40,351 bases of DNA from an uncultured Collinsella sp. GTDB lineage: Bacteria; Actinomycetota; Coriobacteriia; Coriobacteriales; Coriobacteriaceae. Below are positions 7,839-16,790 of the stretch, piece by piece. Numbering within the stretch: position 1 is the stretch's first letter; each line of letters opens with the position of its first letter. Made by a program: the position numbers and the translations under genes. The notes beneath the pieces were generated by a model. The model did no database searches, was not told the DNA's origin, and was given only the letters and a program-made list of their open reading frames with translations. Where the stretch lies: positions 1 through 40,351 of the forward strand of contig UQKM01000019.1 of the NCBI GenBank assembly GCA_900541685.1, in the 5' to 3' direction.

Positions 7839-8255
7839 CTATGCCTCGCGCTCGACCTCACTCACGCATTCGTTCTTGATGGTGCCAACGAGCGCCTGCA
7901 GTGCATCGACCACGTGTGGGCGAATGTCCCCGCCGATAAGCACGAGCATGATGTCGTCACCTACGGAAAGCTCGCCGCTTGCCAGCCACACGCGCACATA
8001 GCCGATACCCGGCATCGCGCGCGTGGCCCCGATAGCAGACCGTACCTTTTCGGCGTCGTAGTCAAAGACCATGCCGCCCACCCTGTGGCCTGGTGCCACG
8101 CCATCGGTCTCGACTCCGCGCACCTCGGCCTTGGGCGTCGCACGCACCACACCGTTATGCGTCAGATACATCCCGCAGCCTGCCGCCGAAGCATCGGCCT
8201 TGGCCTCGCGCAGCCAAGCATCAATCGAAGGCATCAATTTGCCACTCTCAAGCAT
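7839..8255 (-). CDS. MoaE-like protein (molybdopterin synthase large subunit homologue)
   Basis: A 138-residue protein that I recognise as the divergent MoaE-like family of anaerobes. Cues are GMYLTHNGVVR near residue 28, a mid-region YDAEKV followed by MPGIGYVRVWLASGELSVGDD, and IGGDIRPHVVDALQALVGTIKNE at the end, which parallels the MoaE pattern of G-x-L-x-x-G-E...A-x-H-R. Canonical MoaE uses a Lys near the C-terminus to sulfurate precursor Z; the Lys in Thr-Ile-Lys-Asn-Glu is a candidate. No other molybdenum cofactor gene is in the window, so the role is open. It starts 42 nt after the sortase stop, has AGGGAG 6 nt ahead of the ATG, and ends before a terminator. Confidence 0.65.
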   Translation of the reverse strand: MLESGKLMPSIDAWLREAKADASAAGCGMYLTHNGVVRATPKAEVRGVETDGVAPGHRVGGMVFDYDAEKVRSAIGATRAMPGIGYVRVWLASGELSVGDDIMLVLIGGDIRPHVVDALQALVGTIKNECVSEVEREA

Positions 8256-8297
8256 CGTTTCTCCCTTACCGTCCCAAATTAGCTACTCTCGGGCAAT

Positions 8298-9296
8298 TTA
8301 TTCATCAACGGGCGTGAGCACCATGACAGCGCGCGTGTTGCTCAGCGACAGTGAACGGCAGGTCACAAGCGTTACAACCTTGGTTGCCGAAGCGGCACGA
8401 TCGGTGGCATCACTCGCCACGGCAGAGGCACCGTCGAGCATCTCGGACAGGTAGTTCTTGAGCCCGTCATCGCCCTCAAAATTGGGCGTGCGCGCCTTGG
8501 CATACGTGTCCTCGACAACTTTGGTCGCCAGTGGTCGCAGCTTATACGTAGCATCCCGTGTGATGTAATACACAAACTCGATGCTATCGAACGTCGCCTG
8601 ATCAGTGGTGTCCGAAATCACGTTGAACATCGACCCATCGTTCATATGGTGGCCGTAGATCGTGGTCTGCTGGTCGACCATTCCCGGCGCGGTGTCATCG
8701 CTATCCAGGAAAATGGCGCCGGACGCGTTGGACGTGCCATCAAACAACGTGTTGAGGTATTTGGAGTTGTTGTTGGTCTGCACCACGGGATAGTTGATGT
8801 TGGTTCCCGGCACGTAAATCCAACCCACAATCTCGGGATTCGTCTGAGCAAGCGCATCAAAGTTGATAATCGGCACGCCGCTGGCGTCCTTATCGCTTAC
8901 ATATTGCTTCTCGATTTTCTGATACGAATCGCTCGCCTGCTTATAGCCAATCTGGGCATTAATAAAGATAGCGGCGGCGGCGACAATCAGGCCGATACCG
9001 ATGATGATGAGCAGGATAGGAATGATGGAGCGGCGCTTCTTACGCGGCAGCTCGGTGCAATCCGACGGCGCGGCATGCGATGAAGACCGGGGCGGCTTCT
9101 TAGCGGAGCTATAAGACGAAGGACGATATGCGGCCGGCGCGTCCTGTCGACGATGCGTCGCCGGTGTCACGGAACGCGGCGCGCGCGGCTGCTGAGGAGA
9201 GGATGTCCGACCCTGCTGTGCCGCATGGGCAGCACCCGGCTTCGACGGATCGGGAATCTGAGAAGCCTTGAATCGTTTTCCCTGATAATCGGACAT
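8298..9296 (-). CDS. Class B sortase
   Basis: A 332-residue membrane-bound transpeptidase. Residues 1-89 are a long Pro/Ser/Arg-rich cytoplasmic tail, 91-113 the membrane anchor, and about 140-330 the sortase fold outside. Catalytic residues are visible: His216 in TTIYGHHM, Cys313 in VTLVTC and Arg322 in SNTRAVMV, and the helix insert before the Cys fits class B. Sortases cut LPXTG-like signals and link the protein to peptidoglycan or pilin. AAGGAG lies 4-5 nt before the ATG at 9296; an in-frame start at 9392 would run into purE. It follows purE by 35 nt. The wall-anchored GH31 protein encoded upstream is a possible substrate (inference). Confidence 0.9.
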   Translation of the reverse strand: MSDYQGKRFKASQIPDPSKPGAAHAAQQGRTSSPQQPRAPRSVTPATHRRQDAPAAYRPSSYSSAKKPPRSSSHAAPSDCTELPRKKRRSIIPILLIIIGIGLIVAAAAIFINAQIGYKQASDSYQKIEKQYVSDKDASGVPIINFDALAQTNPEIVGWIYVPGTNINYPVVQTNNNSKYLNTLFDGTSNASGAIFLDSDDTAPGMVDQQTTIYGHHMNDGSMFNVISDTTDQATFDSIEFVYYITRDATYKLRPLATKVVEDTYAKARTPNFEGDDGLKNYLSEMLDGASAVASDATDRAASATKVVTLVTCRSLSLSNTRAVMVLTPVDE

Positions 9297-9331
9297 GGCT
9301 CTCCTTATACTGCGGTGAAACGGCGGAACGC

Positions 9332-9796
9332 CTAGGCGTCGGCCATCTCCTGCTTCATTTTCTCGATAACCTTGCGGTACTCGGGGTCGCAAGCACCCAG
9401 AATCTGCGTGGCATAGATGGCGGCGTTCTTGGCACCGTTGATGGCAACGCAGGCCACGGGCACGCCCGAAGGCATCTGCACCATCGACAGCAGCGAATCC
9501 ATACCGCCCAGGTCACTCGTCTTCATAGGCACGCCGATAACCGGCAGCGGCGTAAAGGCAGCCACGACACCACCCAGGTGAGCGGCCTTGCCGGCGGCGG
9601 CGATAATCACTTTGATACCGCGATCGGCGGCAGTCGAAGCCCACTCGTGGACCTTCGCCGGCGTGCGGTGCGCGCTCGCGATCACGAGCTCATAGGGCAC
9701 ACCCAGTGCCTCGAGCTCGGCGGTGCAGCCTTCCATAACGCCCAGATCGGACTTGGAACCCATGATGATCCCGACAACCGGCTTTTGATCTGCCAT
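9332..9796 (-). CDS. purE: N5-carboxyaminoimidazole ribonucleotide mutase
   Basis: A 154-residue class I PurE. It moves the carboxyl group of N5-CAIR to C4 to give CAIR. Signatures are IIMGSKSDLGVM, SAHRTP with the catalytic His, AAAGKAAHLGGVVAA and LLSMVQMPSGVPVA. No purK gene is in the window. AGGAGG lies 9 nt before the ATG at 9796; a TTG at 9802 would be only 3 nt from it. A TATACT box at 9863-9868 may drive the unit. It is separated from the purF-M-N genes and is probably co-transcribed with the sortase and MoaE-like genes. Confidence 0.95.
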   Translation of the reverse strand: MADQKPVVGIIMGSKSDLGVMEGCTAELEALGVPYELVIASAHRTPAKVHEWASTAADRGIKVIIAAAGKAAHLGGVVAAFTPLPVIGVPMKTSDLGGMDSLLSMVQMPSGVPVACVAINGAKNAAIYATQILGACDPEYRKVIEKMKQEMADA

Positions 9797-9862
9797 AAAC
9801 AAAGACCTCCTGTTGAGAGCGGTGACGCGGCGAATCCGCGACCCTTAACTGCAAATAATTCA

Positions 9863-9868
9863 AGTATA
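9863..9868 (-). promoter_or_regulatory. Candidate -10 box for purE
   Basis: TATACT on the minus strand, about 66 nt before the purE ATG, without a convincing -35 hexamer. Confidence 0.35.
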
Positions 9869-9949
9869 GCCGCCGATGCTGATGTGTTCGGCGGGAGACG
9901 GAACTCTTTGCGAGATTAAGGCCGAAGGGTCGGAGCTTTCCGCCTACAT

Positions 9950-9995
9950 TCAAAAAGCGTGCCCACCGTCCTTGGGTGGGACGGCGGGCACGCTT
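9950..9995 (-). terminator. Terminator after the GH31 gene
   Basis: Long stem AAGCGTGCCC-CCGTCC / GGACGG-GGGCACGCTT with a 7-nt loop, followed by TTTTTG on the minus strand, 18 nt past the GH31 stop codon. Confidence 0.9.
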
Positions 9996-10013
9996 GCTTA
10001 GCTGTTGCTGGGG

Positions 10014-13000
10014 CTACTTAGCCTTGCTGCGACGATGGAAGAAAGCGCCGATCGCGGCGATGATGGCGCCAAGACCACCGACGGTCGCGACGGTCGCCGC
10101 CGTCTGGTCTCCGGTATCGGGAATCGCCGAACCGTTCTTCTTGCTGCCCTGGGCCTTGTCGCCTGCGGGCTTGCCCGCCTGGTTGCCGCCGTTCGAGCCA
10201 TTGCCGGAACCCTGGTTGCCCGAGCCGCCCTGATTGCCGGAATCGGCATCCTTGAGGCTCTCAATAGCCAGCTTGAGCTGGTCATAGGCCGCCTGGAGCT
10301 GGGTGTCGGAAGCATTCTCAGCACCCAAGACGTCCTCGGCGTAGGTAATGGCATCCGTCAGGGCCTTGACAGACTCGGCCGTCTTGCCCCTAGTGTCAGT
10401 CTCCTTCGCCTGCTTGACCAGGGCCTTGAGCTGCTTCTTAGTCGGTTTCTCGACCGGGGCCACCGGGGTCTTCTCGAGCGCGCCGCGGGCGCTCTCGAGC
10501 GCCCTGAGCGCCTGGTCGACCTCGTCCTGCGTGGCTTTCTCGTCGCTCAAGATGGCGCGGGCGCTCGCCAGGGCGTTCTCGAGCGCCGTCCAGGAGGCCT
10601 CGGTGTAGTCACCGGCCTTGAGGTCGCCGGCAGCAACCTCGGCATCAACCTTTTCGATCGCGGTAGCGAGATCATCCTTCGCCACCGGATCGGGGACGGC
10701 CGTACCGTAGAACTTGAGCTCCGCCATGCTGCAGTAGGCATCAACGTTGCCACCGCCGGCGTGAATCACCTTGACGGTCACGTAGCGACCGCGCGCGGCG
10801 CCAAAGCTCATCTGTTTCCAGTCGCCACGGTCGGTGAGCACGCGGCCGTCATTGTCGAAGGCGAACGTACCCATCGACGCGGCGGTGCCCATCTCATAAC
10901 CGTCGGCAGTGTCGGAGACCAGTATCTCGGCCTCGAAGATATCGCCGTTAGTGCCGCCGTCCTGGCGCGGCAGGAATGTAACGTCGGTGAGATCGTAGTC
11001 GCGGCCCAGGTCGACACTCAGATACTGGGGCATACCGGTCCCATGGGCCCAGTCGCTGTGCCAAAGCGTCCGCTCGTCGCCGTCGAGAGCGTTGACGGCG
11101 TTGCTGCCCTCGTAGTCGGCCTCACTCGAGAAGCCGGCCACCTTGACGTTCTTGCGGTTCTCGGGCGTGTTGATAAGAATCTTCTCATCGACAGGGCGCA
11201 TCTTGAGGCCGTCGATTGCCTTCTCGATCTTGGCTGTGGCGTCTGCGACATCCTTCTTGCTATAGCTGCCTTGGCCGCCGTCGAGGAGCTTCTGAGCCGC
11301 CTCGACCGCAGCGGTGAGAGCTGCATAGGAATCCTTAGTGTAGACGGACTCGCTGTAGCCCATGGCCTTGGAAAGCGCTGCCACGAGCGCAGAGGTATCG
11401 ACACCAGCCTTGACCTCGACCTCATAGGATGCGGTCTTGGAGGGGTCGAGTACCGACGCCACCGTGATCTTTGCCTTGCCGGCCTTGTTGGCACGCAGGT
11501 AGTAGCTCACGCTATCGCCAGCCTGAACAGCGGAGACGCTTACCATGGAGGGGTCGGAGCTCTCGACCGTCACATAGGGGTAGCCGGCGCTCTCAGGCGT
11601 GGCCTTGGCGTCGACGAGCGTAACGTCGCCTTCAAAGAACTCGGTCTGGTTCTTGCCTAGCTCGACACCCTCGATGGCCTCGACACCCTGCGTGTAGTTG
11701 AAGTTGACCTCACGCAGTGTGAGCATCTGGTCACCCGATGCCTCAAGCGGCGTGACCTCGACCTTGGTCGCCTTCTTGCCCTTGTTCTCGGCAGAGAGGC
11801 CAAAGGCGTAGCGAGCCCGGAAGGAATCGTACTCCCCGCCCGCGAACTCTTGGGTCGAGCCATCCTCGAACGTCACGACAGCCTTGATCTTCTGCACGGT
11901 TCCGTTGCCACCGTTGCGGTTAACGACCTCGACACTATCGAGTTTCGACGGCGTCTTAAATGCGAATGTCATCGTGGTGGGAAGCTTCACGTAACTCGGA
12001 AGCTTACCCTCGCTGTCCCAGTTGCCGCTCCAGTCCCATAGGAACTCAAAGCCGTTGTCGCCCTCGTTATTATCGAACAGCGCGTTATAGCTCTTCTGCT
12101 GGATAAGTTTCTCGACGTTGGTCCCGTCGTCGGTCGTGAGCTCATCGTTGGTCATCGTGATGTTGAAGGCATCCTGACCGTACTCGGCGACCGTTGGCTG
12201 AGGAACATCCGGCATCGTCACCGTGCCGTCGCTCGCAAACTCAAGTGCGTCGCATGCCGGACCGATGAGCCAAGATGTCGAGGGCAGTTCGACCTTGCCG
12301 GCGGTCTTGGCCTTGAGCTTGAAACTCGCCACCGCGCCGGTACCGTTGTAGAGCTTGCCATCGCCGCGGTTGGCAAAGGCGAGATTGATAGTCTGCGTTC
12401 TGTCCGCGAACTGGACCTTCTCGCGAGACAGGTTCTCCATGCCGGCAGTCGAGCCGTCCTGCGCGATGCTCTCGGACACAAACTCGAACTGGTCGCTCTT
12501 GAAGTTGACGAGAGCGCCCAGGGCGTTGACGTTCTTGGCGTCGGCCGCATAGACATCAACGGTGATCTCATCACCGGCCTCGACCTCGGTCTTGCTCGGA
12601 ATCACCGCGAGCGAACCTGCGACCTTGCCCTTTTGTTTAGTGCCGCCGTCAAGACCCGCCATGGTGAACGAGTAATCGTAGACGTCGTAAACGCCGTTAT
12701 CGTTGAGGTCGGCGAAGTGGTCGCGGATCTGCGAACCGAACGTCGGGGTATCGGGCTCGCGGTTCTCGAGGCCCAGATAGTTCTTCATGTTGGAGTAGTC
12801 TCCGTCGGAGATCGTGGCCTTGTTGAGGTTGGAGCCCACGGCGAAGCCATCCGTGCCGTCGGTCTTGTAGATGGCAATCTCGGACGCGGAGAAGAAATTG
12901 CCGACCGAGGCGAGCGGTGTCATGCGCACGTAACGGGCGGCCACGGTGCCGTCAAACGCTACCGTCTTACAATCAGCGGAACGTGCCCAATCGACCTCCT

Positions 13001-16000
13001 GGCTCGTCCAGTGGACGCCATCGAGACTCGTCTCAACACGCATCTTGGTCACAGTGCCGTTGCCGGCGTCATCGCGCGGATAGTACTCGAGCTTATCGAG
13101 CTTGTAAGCGCGTCCATAGTCAACGGTAAGCGCCTTGCCCAGATCGTTGCCACCGGAGTGGAAACCGCCGTCGCCCGACTGGAACTCATGGTCGAAGGCA
13201 AGCTCGGCCTTATGGCTGCCGTAAAGTGAGCCCTCCCAGGTGATTTCCTCGGCGTCGGGGACGTTCCGCCACGGATCGAGTGCGGAGTTCGCCTCGAGCA
13301 CATCGCTCCAGGCGGAGTAACCCTCGGCGTTGCGCGAACGAATCTGGTAGGTGTGCTTGCTATTGTAGGCGAGGTCGGTGTGCGTGAACTCGGCCGCATC
13401 ACCCACGGCAAACACAGTGCCGTCGACCTTAAGGTCGTAGGAGGTAGCACCATCGACCTTTCCCCAGGTGAGCTTTATGCTCGTTGGGGTCGTGACGTCC
13501 TCGGGGGCAGCAAGGTTCGTGGGTGCGGAGAGGTTCTCGTTGAGGCGATCGGCTGTGAGCGTGGCGTCGGCATTCACGAAACCGCCCAGCTCAAGCGTCT
13601 GCGCCGCTGCAGCAACATCGGTCTTCGCGAACTTGACGTAGACCTTGGGGTTCGTGGTGATCTTGGTGTTGTTAAAGCTCTCGCCCTGCTCGGCCTCGGT
13701 GCCGTCCGCATCGCTGCCGTAGTGGTTGAGGTTGGGGGTCTCGCTGTAGAAGTAGACCGCCTGGCCGGCCTCGGGGGTCGCGGCGTCAAAGGTCTCCTGC
13801 GAGTCGACCTCAACCACGTTGAGTGCGGATCCGCCGTTCTTGGCGACAACGCTCGTGGGCTTGGCGGACACATTGGCCACGAAGGTCGTGGTGCGGTTGG
13901 AGTCGTAGCCGTTGTAGCCGCCCTTCGAGGCCTCGGCGGTAAAGGTCGCGGTGCCGCCTGCGGCCTTGGAGCTGTAGACGGTGCTCACATGCTCACCGTA
14001 GGAGATATTGTCGATCGTGCCGTAGGAATCGTCCTCAGTCGTGTTGTTTTCGATGGAGGAGCCGTCGTCCTCGTACTGCGTAAAGGTGCCGTCGCCCTCG
14101 GTGGCGAAGAACTCGACGATACGCTGACTGCGGTCGGTACCCTTGGTGTTGGTGTCGCTCACTGCCTCGGGGTTGTTGTTCTCGGCGTACATCGGCACGA
14201 TAGCGTTGGCCTTCACAAACAGCGGCAGCTTCCAAAGCGGAGCCTCGTAGTTGTTGAGAACCTGGCCGCCGCGATACTGCTTACCCGAGAAGTAATCGAT
14301 CCAGATGGTGGGATTCTCGTCGGTGCCGTAGTTGGGGAGGTAAATCCCATTGCGAATGTCGTTGCCGTTCTCGTCTGCCTGGGTATCCTGATACACCGGT
14401 GCCACTAGGAAGTTCTCACCGAACATATACTGGTACTGCGTCGAAGTGCTTGCGGCGTACTCGGAGTTGTCGGAAAGCAGCATGGCGCGGATCATGGGCA
14501 GGCCGGCATCGCCGTTACCCGTGTCGATGTTGGCCGCCGAGGCCGCGCTCGTGTAGATATAGGGCATGAGCTGCGCCTTGAGCTTGAGGTAGAAGCGCGA
14601 GATGCCTGTGTAGGGATCGCCGTGCGTCATGGGCGATTTACGGTAGGTGCCCCAACCGTCCATGTCAAGCATAGAGGGCGTGAACGTCTTCCACTGGTAG
14701 TCACGCGCAGAGATGATGGGGTCGCCGCCAAAGATGCCATCCATGTCGGAGCCGATGTTGGGGTTGCCCGAAAGACTCTGACCGATATACGTGGGGATAT
14801 GGAAGCGAATGTACTCCCAGTTACCGCCATACTGGTCGCCGGTCCAAATGCCACCAAAGCGCTGCGTGCCGGCCCAACCATCGAGCGTGATGATGTTAGG
14901 GCGCTTGTTAGCGCCGGTCGTCACCGTGTCATAAGCTGTCTTGATGCCATTAAGACCAAAGGAGTAGCCAGATCCAACCCAGGCAACGTCGGTCTTAAGG
15001 GTAGAGATGCCTCCCGTCTTGACCTCGGCGTCGAAGTCGCGAAGCAGGTGCCACGGGGTCTCGGAGTTGCTGTCGGGCTCAAGGTTGGACTGGGTCCACA
15101 AGCCCGTGCTCACACCCTTGGAGTTGGCATACTCGGTGAACTTCTTAAGGTTGTCGACATTGGCACGCACAGCGTTAAGACGGTCGGCCGAGCTCGTTCC
15201 GTCGGAGTTGACGCCGCCGGTCTTGTAGTAACCGTTCTGGCCATAGCCGGCGCCGTAGCCGTCGTTCGGCAGGAACCAACCGAGCGGCATGTCGTTGTCC
15301 TCGTAGTCATCGATAACCTGCCGAGCAGAGAACTGGCGGTCGAAATCGGTCGCTTTCATGTTCTCGGTATCAACCGAAGGGCCCTCACCGTTGAGCGTCT
15401 CGGCCGCAAGTGTGCCGTCGAGCTTGTAGCCCGTCGACATGCCAGACTCGTACTTAACGTCGCCCTTCTCGCTCGAGGACTTGCTGCCCTTGGTCTCCCA
15501 CTTCTTTTGACCCGAGGTCGTTGACCAGCCATCACGGTTATAGGCATTAAGATGACCAAGGTAGAACCCGTACTCGGGCAGCAGTACCGGGTTACCGGTC
15601 ACCTTGTAGTAGTCCTGCAGCATCTCGGTTGCCACGTTCGAAGCGCCCTCGTTGGTCGCCACGAAGTAGTAGGCATCAAACTCATTCTCGCTGTGCAAAG
15701 TCGTGACCGTCGATGAGTCCGTGGAACCGAAGTCGTAGGAACCCTCTGCAAACGTGTTTCGGAGTACGCCGTAGCCGTCACTCGTCCAATAAAACGGGTT
15801 GGGCGAGGCAACGCCGCCATCAGTCCAGTTGTTCGTGTTGGAGATGGCGATGGTCTGGTTGGTGTGCAGGAAGCGTCCGTTCTGGGTGCCGCCGCCAAAG
15901 AAGTTCTCGGACTTCTCCTTGGCGAGCGTCTGGACGGTACCCTTCTTATCAAGGTCGAGGGACGCGGACTCGGAAACCACGACACGGTCGCCTGACTTGA

Positions 16001-16427
16001 TACTCATCTTGCCAGTCGCCTTGTCCAGGATCACGGTCGCCTTTCCGCCGGTGATCTCGATAGTGTCGCCCTTGTCGGCAACCGTCGCGCTCGGCTTGCT
16101 GTAGGTGTCCGAGGTATCGGGCTGAGCCTGGATTTTAGCCGTGTGGGACTTACTGCGCGGTGTGGCGTAATCGGAAAACTCACCCTTGGGGTCGACGTTA
16201 TAACGGAAAATACCGTCCTCGAGGAACGTAATACGGCCCTTGATGCCGTCAGCGAAATCGATGTCGACGACATTCGAGGCAGACTGGGACACGGTCGCTG
16301 AGTCGACGCCCTTGAGTGGCGTGGCAATCGCCTGCTGGGGATTGGCAAACACGAGCGTCGCTGCAGTGGCAACGAGGACCGCGCTTCCCTTCACCCACCG
16401 TTTCGTAAAAATGGAATTCCTGCGCAC
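10014..16427 (-). CDS. Secreted cell-wall-anchored multidomain GH31 glycosidase
   Basis: A 2137-residue surface enzyme. Signal peptide at 1-36; GH31 N-terminal beta domain about 45-285; (beta/alpha)8 catalytic domain about 285-660 with candidate nucleophile Asp480 (LKTDVAWVG) and acid/base Asp531 (WTGDQYGGNWE); GH31 beta domains to about 940; fibronectin III 965-1049; F5/8C (CBM32-like) 1050-1190; a single dockerin-like Ca loop 1237-1257; a cohesin-like sandwich 1268-1400; a second discoidin-like region 1410-1578; Ig-like 1581-1674; FIVAR 1675-1742; F5/8C 1746-1909; FIVAR 1915-1986 and 1996-2060; Gly/Asn linker; IPDTG at 2102-2106, a hydrophobic span and HRRSKAK. The active-site blocks recall the alpha-N-acetylgalactosaminidase branch (Nag31) rather than alpha-glucosidases, which would fit mucin O-glycans; alpha-xylosidase or alpha-glucosidase remain possible. 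GTG start with AGGAG 5 nt ahead. Confidence 0.9.
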   Translation of the reverse strand: MRRNSIFTKRWVKGSAVLVATAATLVFANPQQAIATPLKGVDSATVSQSASNVVDIDFADGIKGRITFLEDGIFRYNVDPKGEFSDYATPRSKSHTAKIQAQPDTSDTYSKPSATVADKGDTIEITGGKATVILDKATGKMSIKSGDRVVVSESASLDLDKKGTVQTLAKEKSENFFGGGTQNGRFLHTNQTIAISNTNNWTDGGVASPNPFYWTSDGYGVLRNTFAEGSYDFGSTDSSTVTTLHSENEFDAYYFVATNEGASNVATEMLQDYYKVTGNPVLLPEYGFYLGHLNAYNRDGWSTTSGQKKWETKGSKSSSEKGDVKYESGMSTGYKLDGTLAAETLNGEGPSVDTENMKATDFDRQFSARQVIDDYEDNDMPLGWFLPNDGYGAGYGQNGYYKTGGVNSDGTSSADRLNAVRANVDNLKKFTEYANSKGVSTGLWTQSNLEPDSNSETPWHLLRDFDAEVKTGGISTLKTDVAWVGSGYSFGLNGIKTAYDTVTTGANKRPNIITLDGWAGTQRFGGIWTGDQYGGNWEYIRFHIPTYIGQSLSGNPNIGSDMDGIFGGDPIISARDYQWKTFTPSMLDMDGWGTYRKSPMTHGDPYTGISRFYLKLKAQLMPYIYTSAASAANIDTGNGDAGLPMIRAMLLSDNSEYAASTSTQYQYMFGENFLVAPVYQDTQADENGNDIRNGIYLPNYGTDENPTIWIDYFSGKQYRGGQVLNNYEAPLWKLPLFVKANAIVPMYAENNNPEAVSDTNTKGTDRSQRIVEFFATEGDGTFTQYEDDGSSIENNTTEDDSYGTIDNISYGEHVSTVYSSKAAGGTATFTAEASKGGYNGYDSNRTTTFVANVSAKPTSVVAKNGGSALNVVEVDSQETFDAATPEAGQAVYFYSETPNLNHYGSDADGTEAEQGESFNNTKITTNPKVYVKFAKTDVAAAAQTLELGGFVNADATLTADRLNENLSAPTNLAAPEDVTTPTSIKLTWGKVDGATSYDLKVDGTVFAVGDAAEFTHTDLAYNSKHTYQIRSRNAEGYSAWSDVLEANSALDPWRNVPDAEEITWEGSLYGSHKAELAFDHEFQSGDGGFHSGGNDLGKALTVDYGRAYKLDKLEYYPRDDAGNGTVTKMRVETSLDGVHWTSQEVDWARSADCKTVAFDGTVAARYVRMTPLASVGNFFSASEIAIYKTDGTDGFAVGSNLNKATISDGDYSNMKNYLGLENREPDTPTFGSQIRDHFADLNDNGVYDVYDYSFTMAGLDGGTKQKGKVAGSLAVIPSKTEVEAGDEITVDVYAADAKNVNALGALVNFKSDQFEFVSESIAQDGSTAGMENLSREKVQFADRTQTINLAFANRGDGKLYNGTGAVASFKLKAKTAGKVELPSTSWLIGPACDALEFASDGTVTMPDVPQPTVAEYGQDAFNITMTNDELTTDDGTNVEKLIQQKSYNALFDNNEGDNGFEFLWDWSGNWDSEGKLPSYVKLPTTMTFAFKTPSKLDSVEVVNRNGGNGTVQKIKAVVTFEDGSTQEFAGGEYDSFRARYAFGLSAENKGKKATKVEVTPLEASGDQMLTLREVNFNYTQGVEAIEGVELGKNQTEFFEGDVTLVDAKATPESAGYPYVTVESSDPSMVSVSAVQAGDSVSYYLRANKAGKAKITVASVLDPSKTASYEVEVKAGVDTSALVAALSKAMGYSESVYTKDSYAALTAAVEAAQKLLDGGQGSYSKKDVADATAKIEKAIDGLKMRPVDEKILINTPENRKNVKVAGFSSEADYEGSNAVNALDGDERTLWHSDWAHGTGMPQYLSVDLGRDYDLTDVTFLPRQDGGTNGDIFEAEILVSDTADGYEMGTAASMGTFAFDNDGRVLTDRGDWKQMSFGAARGRYVTVKVIHAGGGNVDAYCSMAELKFYGTAVPDPVAKDDLATAIEKVDAEVAAGDLKAGDYTEASWTALENALASARAILSDEKATQDEVDQALRALESARGALEKTPVAPVEKPTKKQLKALVKQAKETDTRGKTAESVKALTDAITYAEDVLGAENASDTQLQAAYDQLKLAIESLKDADSGNQGGSGNQGSGNGSNGGNQAGKPAGDKAQGSKKNGSAIPDTGDQTAATVATVGGLGAIIAAIGAFFHRRSKAK

Positions 16428-16455
16428 CTGGGCTCCTTTCTTCCGACATGCCGAG

Positions 16456-16483
16456 GACGCCCCCCCCCGGCAGCATGGGAAAA
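16456..16483 (-). promoter_or_regulatory. G9 tract in the leader of the GH31 gene
   Basis: Nine consecutive G residues (minus strand, 16460-16468) lie 33-41 nt before the GTG start, in the loop of a small CATGCTG/CGGCATG hairpin. A tract of this length near a ribosome site of a surface protein gene is a candidate slipped-strand switch. Confidence 0.5.
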
Positions 16484-16520
16484 CGTATCAAACGGGGATG
16501 TTCGGTACATTCCGCACAAT

Positions 16521-16560
16521 GGGGCCACCCGTTACCAAGGGGCCAACTGGTAGTAACCAG
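16521..16560. promoter_or_regulatory. Candidate operator repeats upstream of the GH31 gene
   Basis: GGGGCCA occurs at 16521 and 16539, each followed by GTTACCA (16531) or GTAACCA (16553). The second lies in a small palindrome CTGGT-AGTA-ACCAG. This could be a paired operator for a sugar-responsive regulator; no regulator gene is nearby. Confidence 0.3.
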
Positions 16561-16744
16561 ATAGCCACCTACTAGGTCATATCAATATATGGGAGCACTT
16601 GCGCAACCAAGTTCGGAAGTCCACCAACGGCAGTAAAATGAGCGTCAACGGCAAGGTAGGCTTAATAAGCCATACCAATTGGTTCTTCAGTCAAATACCA
16701 ATCTAGCAAAAATGTACTGTTTATCTGGTATTACACAGACCATA

Positions 16745-16790
16745 CCTTTCCCTCGGGAACTGGGCTTCGCGAAGTTTCCCGAGGGAAAGG
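16745..16790. repeat. 46-nt hairpin repeat, copy A
   Basis: A perfect 15-bp stem (CCTTTCCCTCGGGAA with its complement) and a 16-nt loop holding the palindrome CTTCGCGAAG. An inverted copy with the same loop (one change) lies at 17252-17295; stem changes between the copies are compensatory. Confidence 0.8.
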
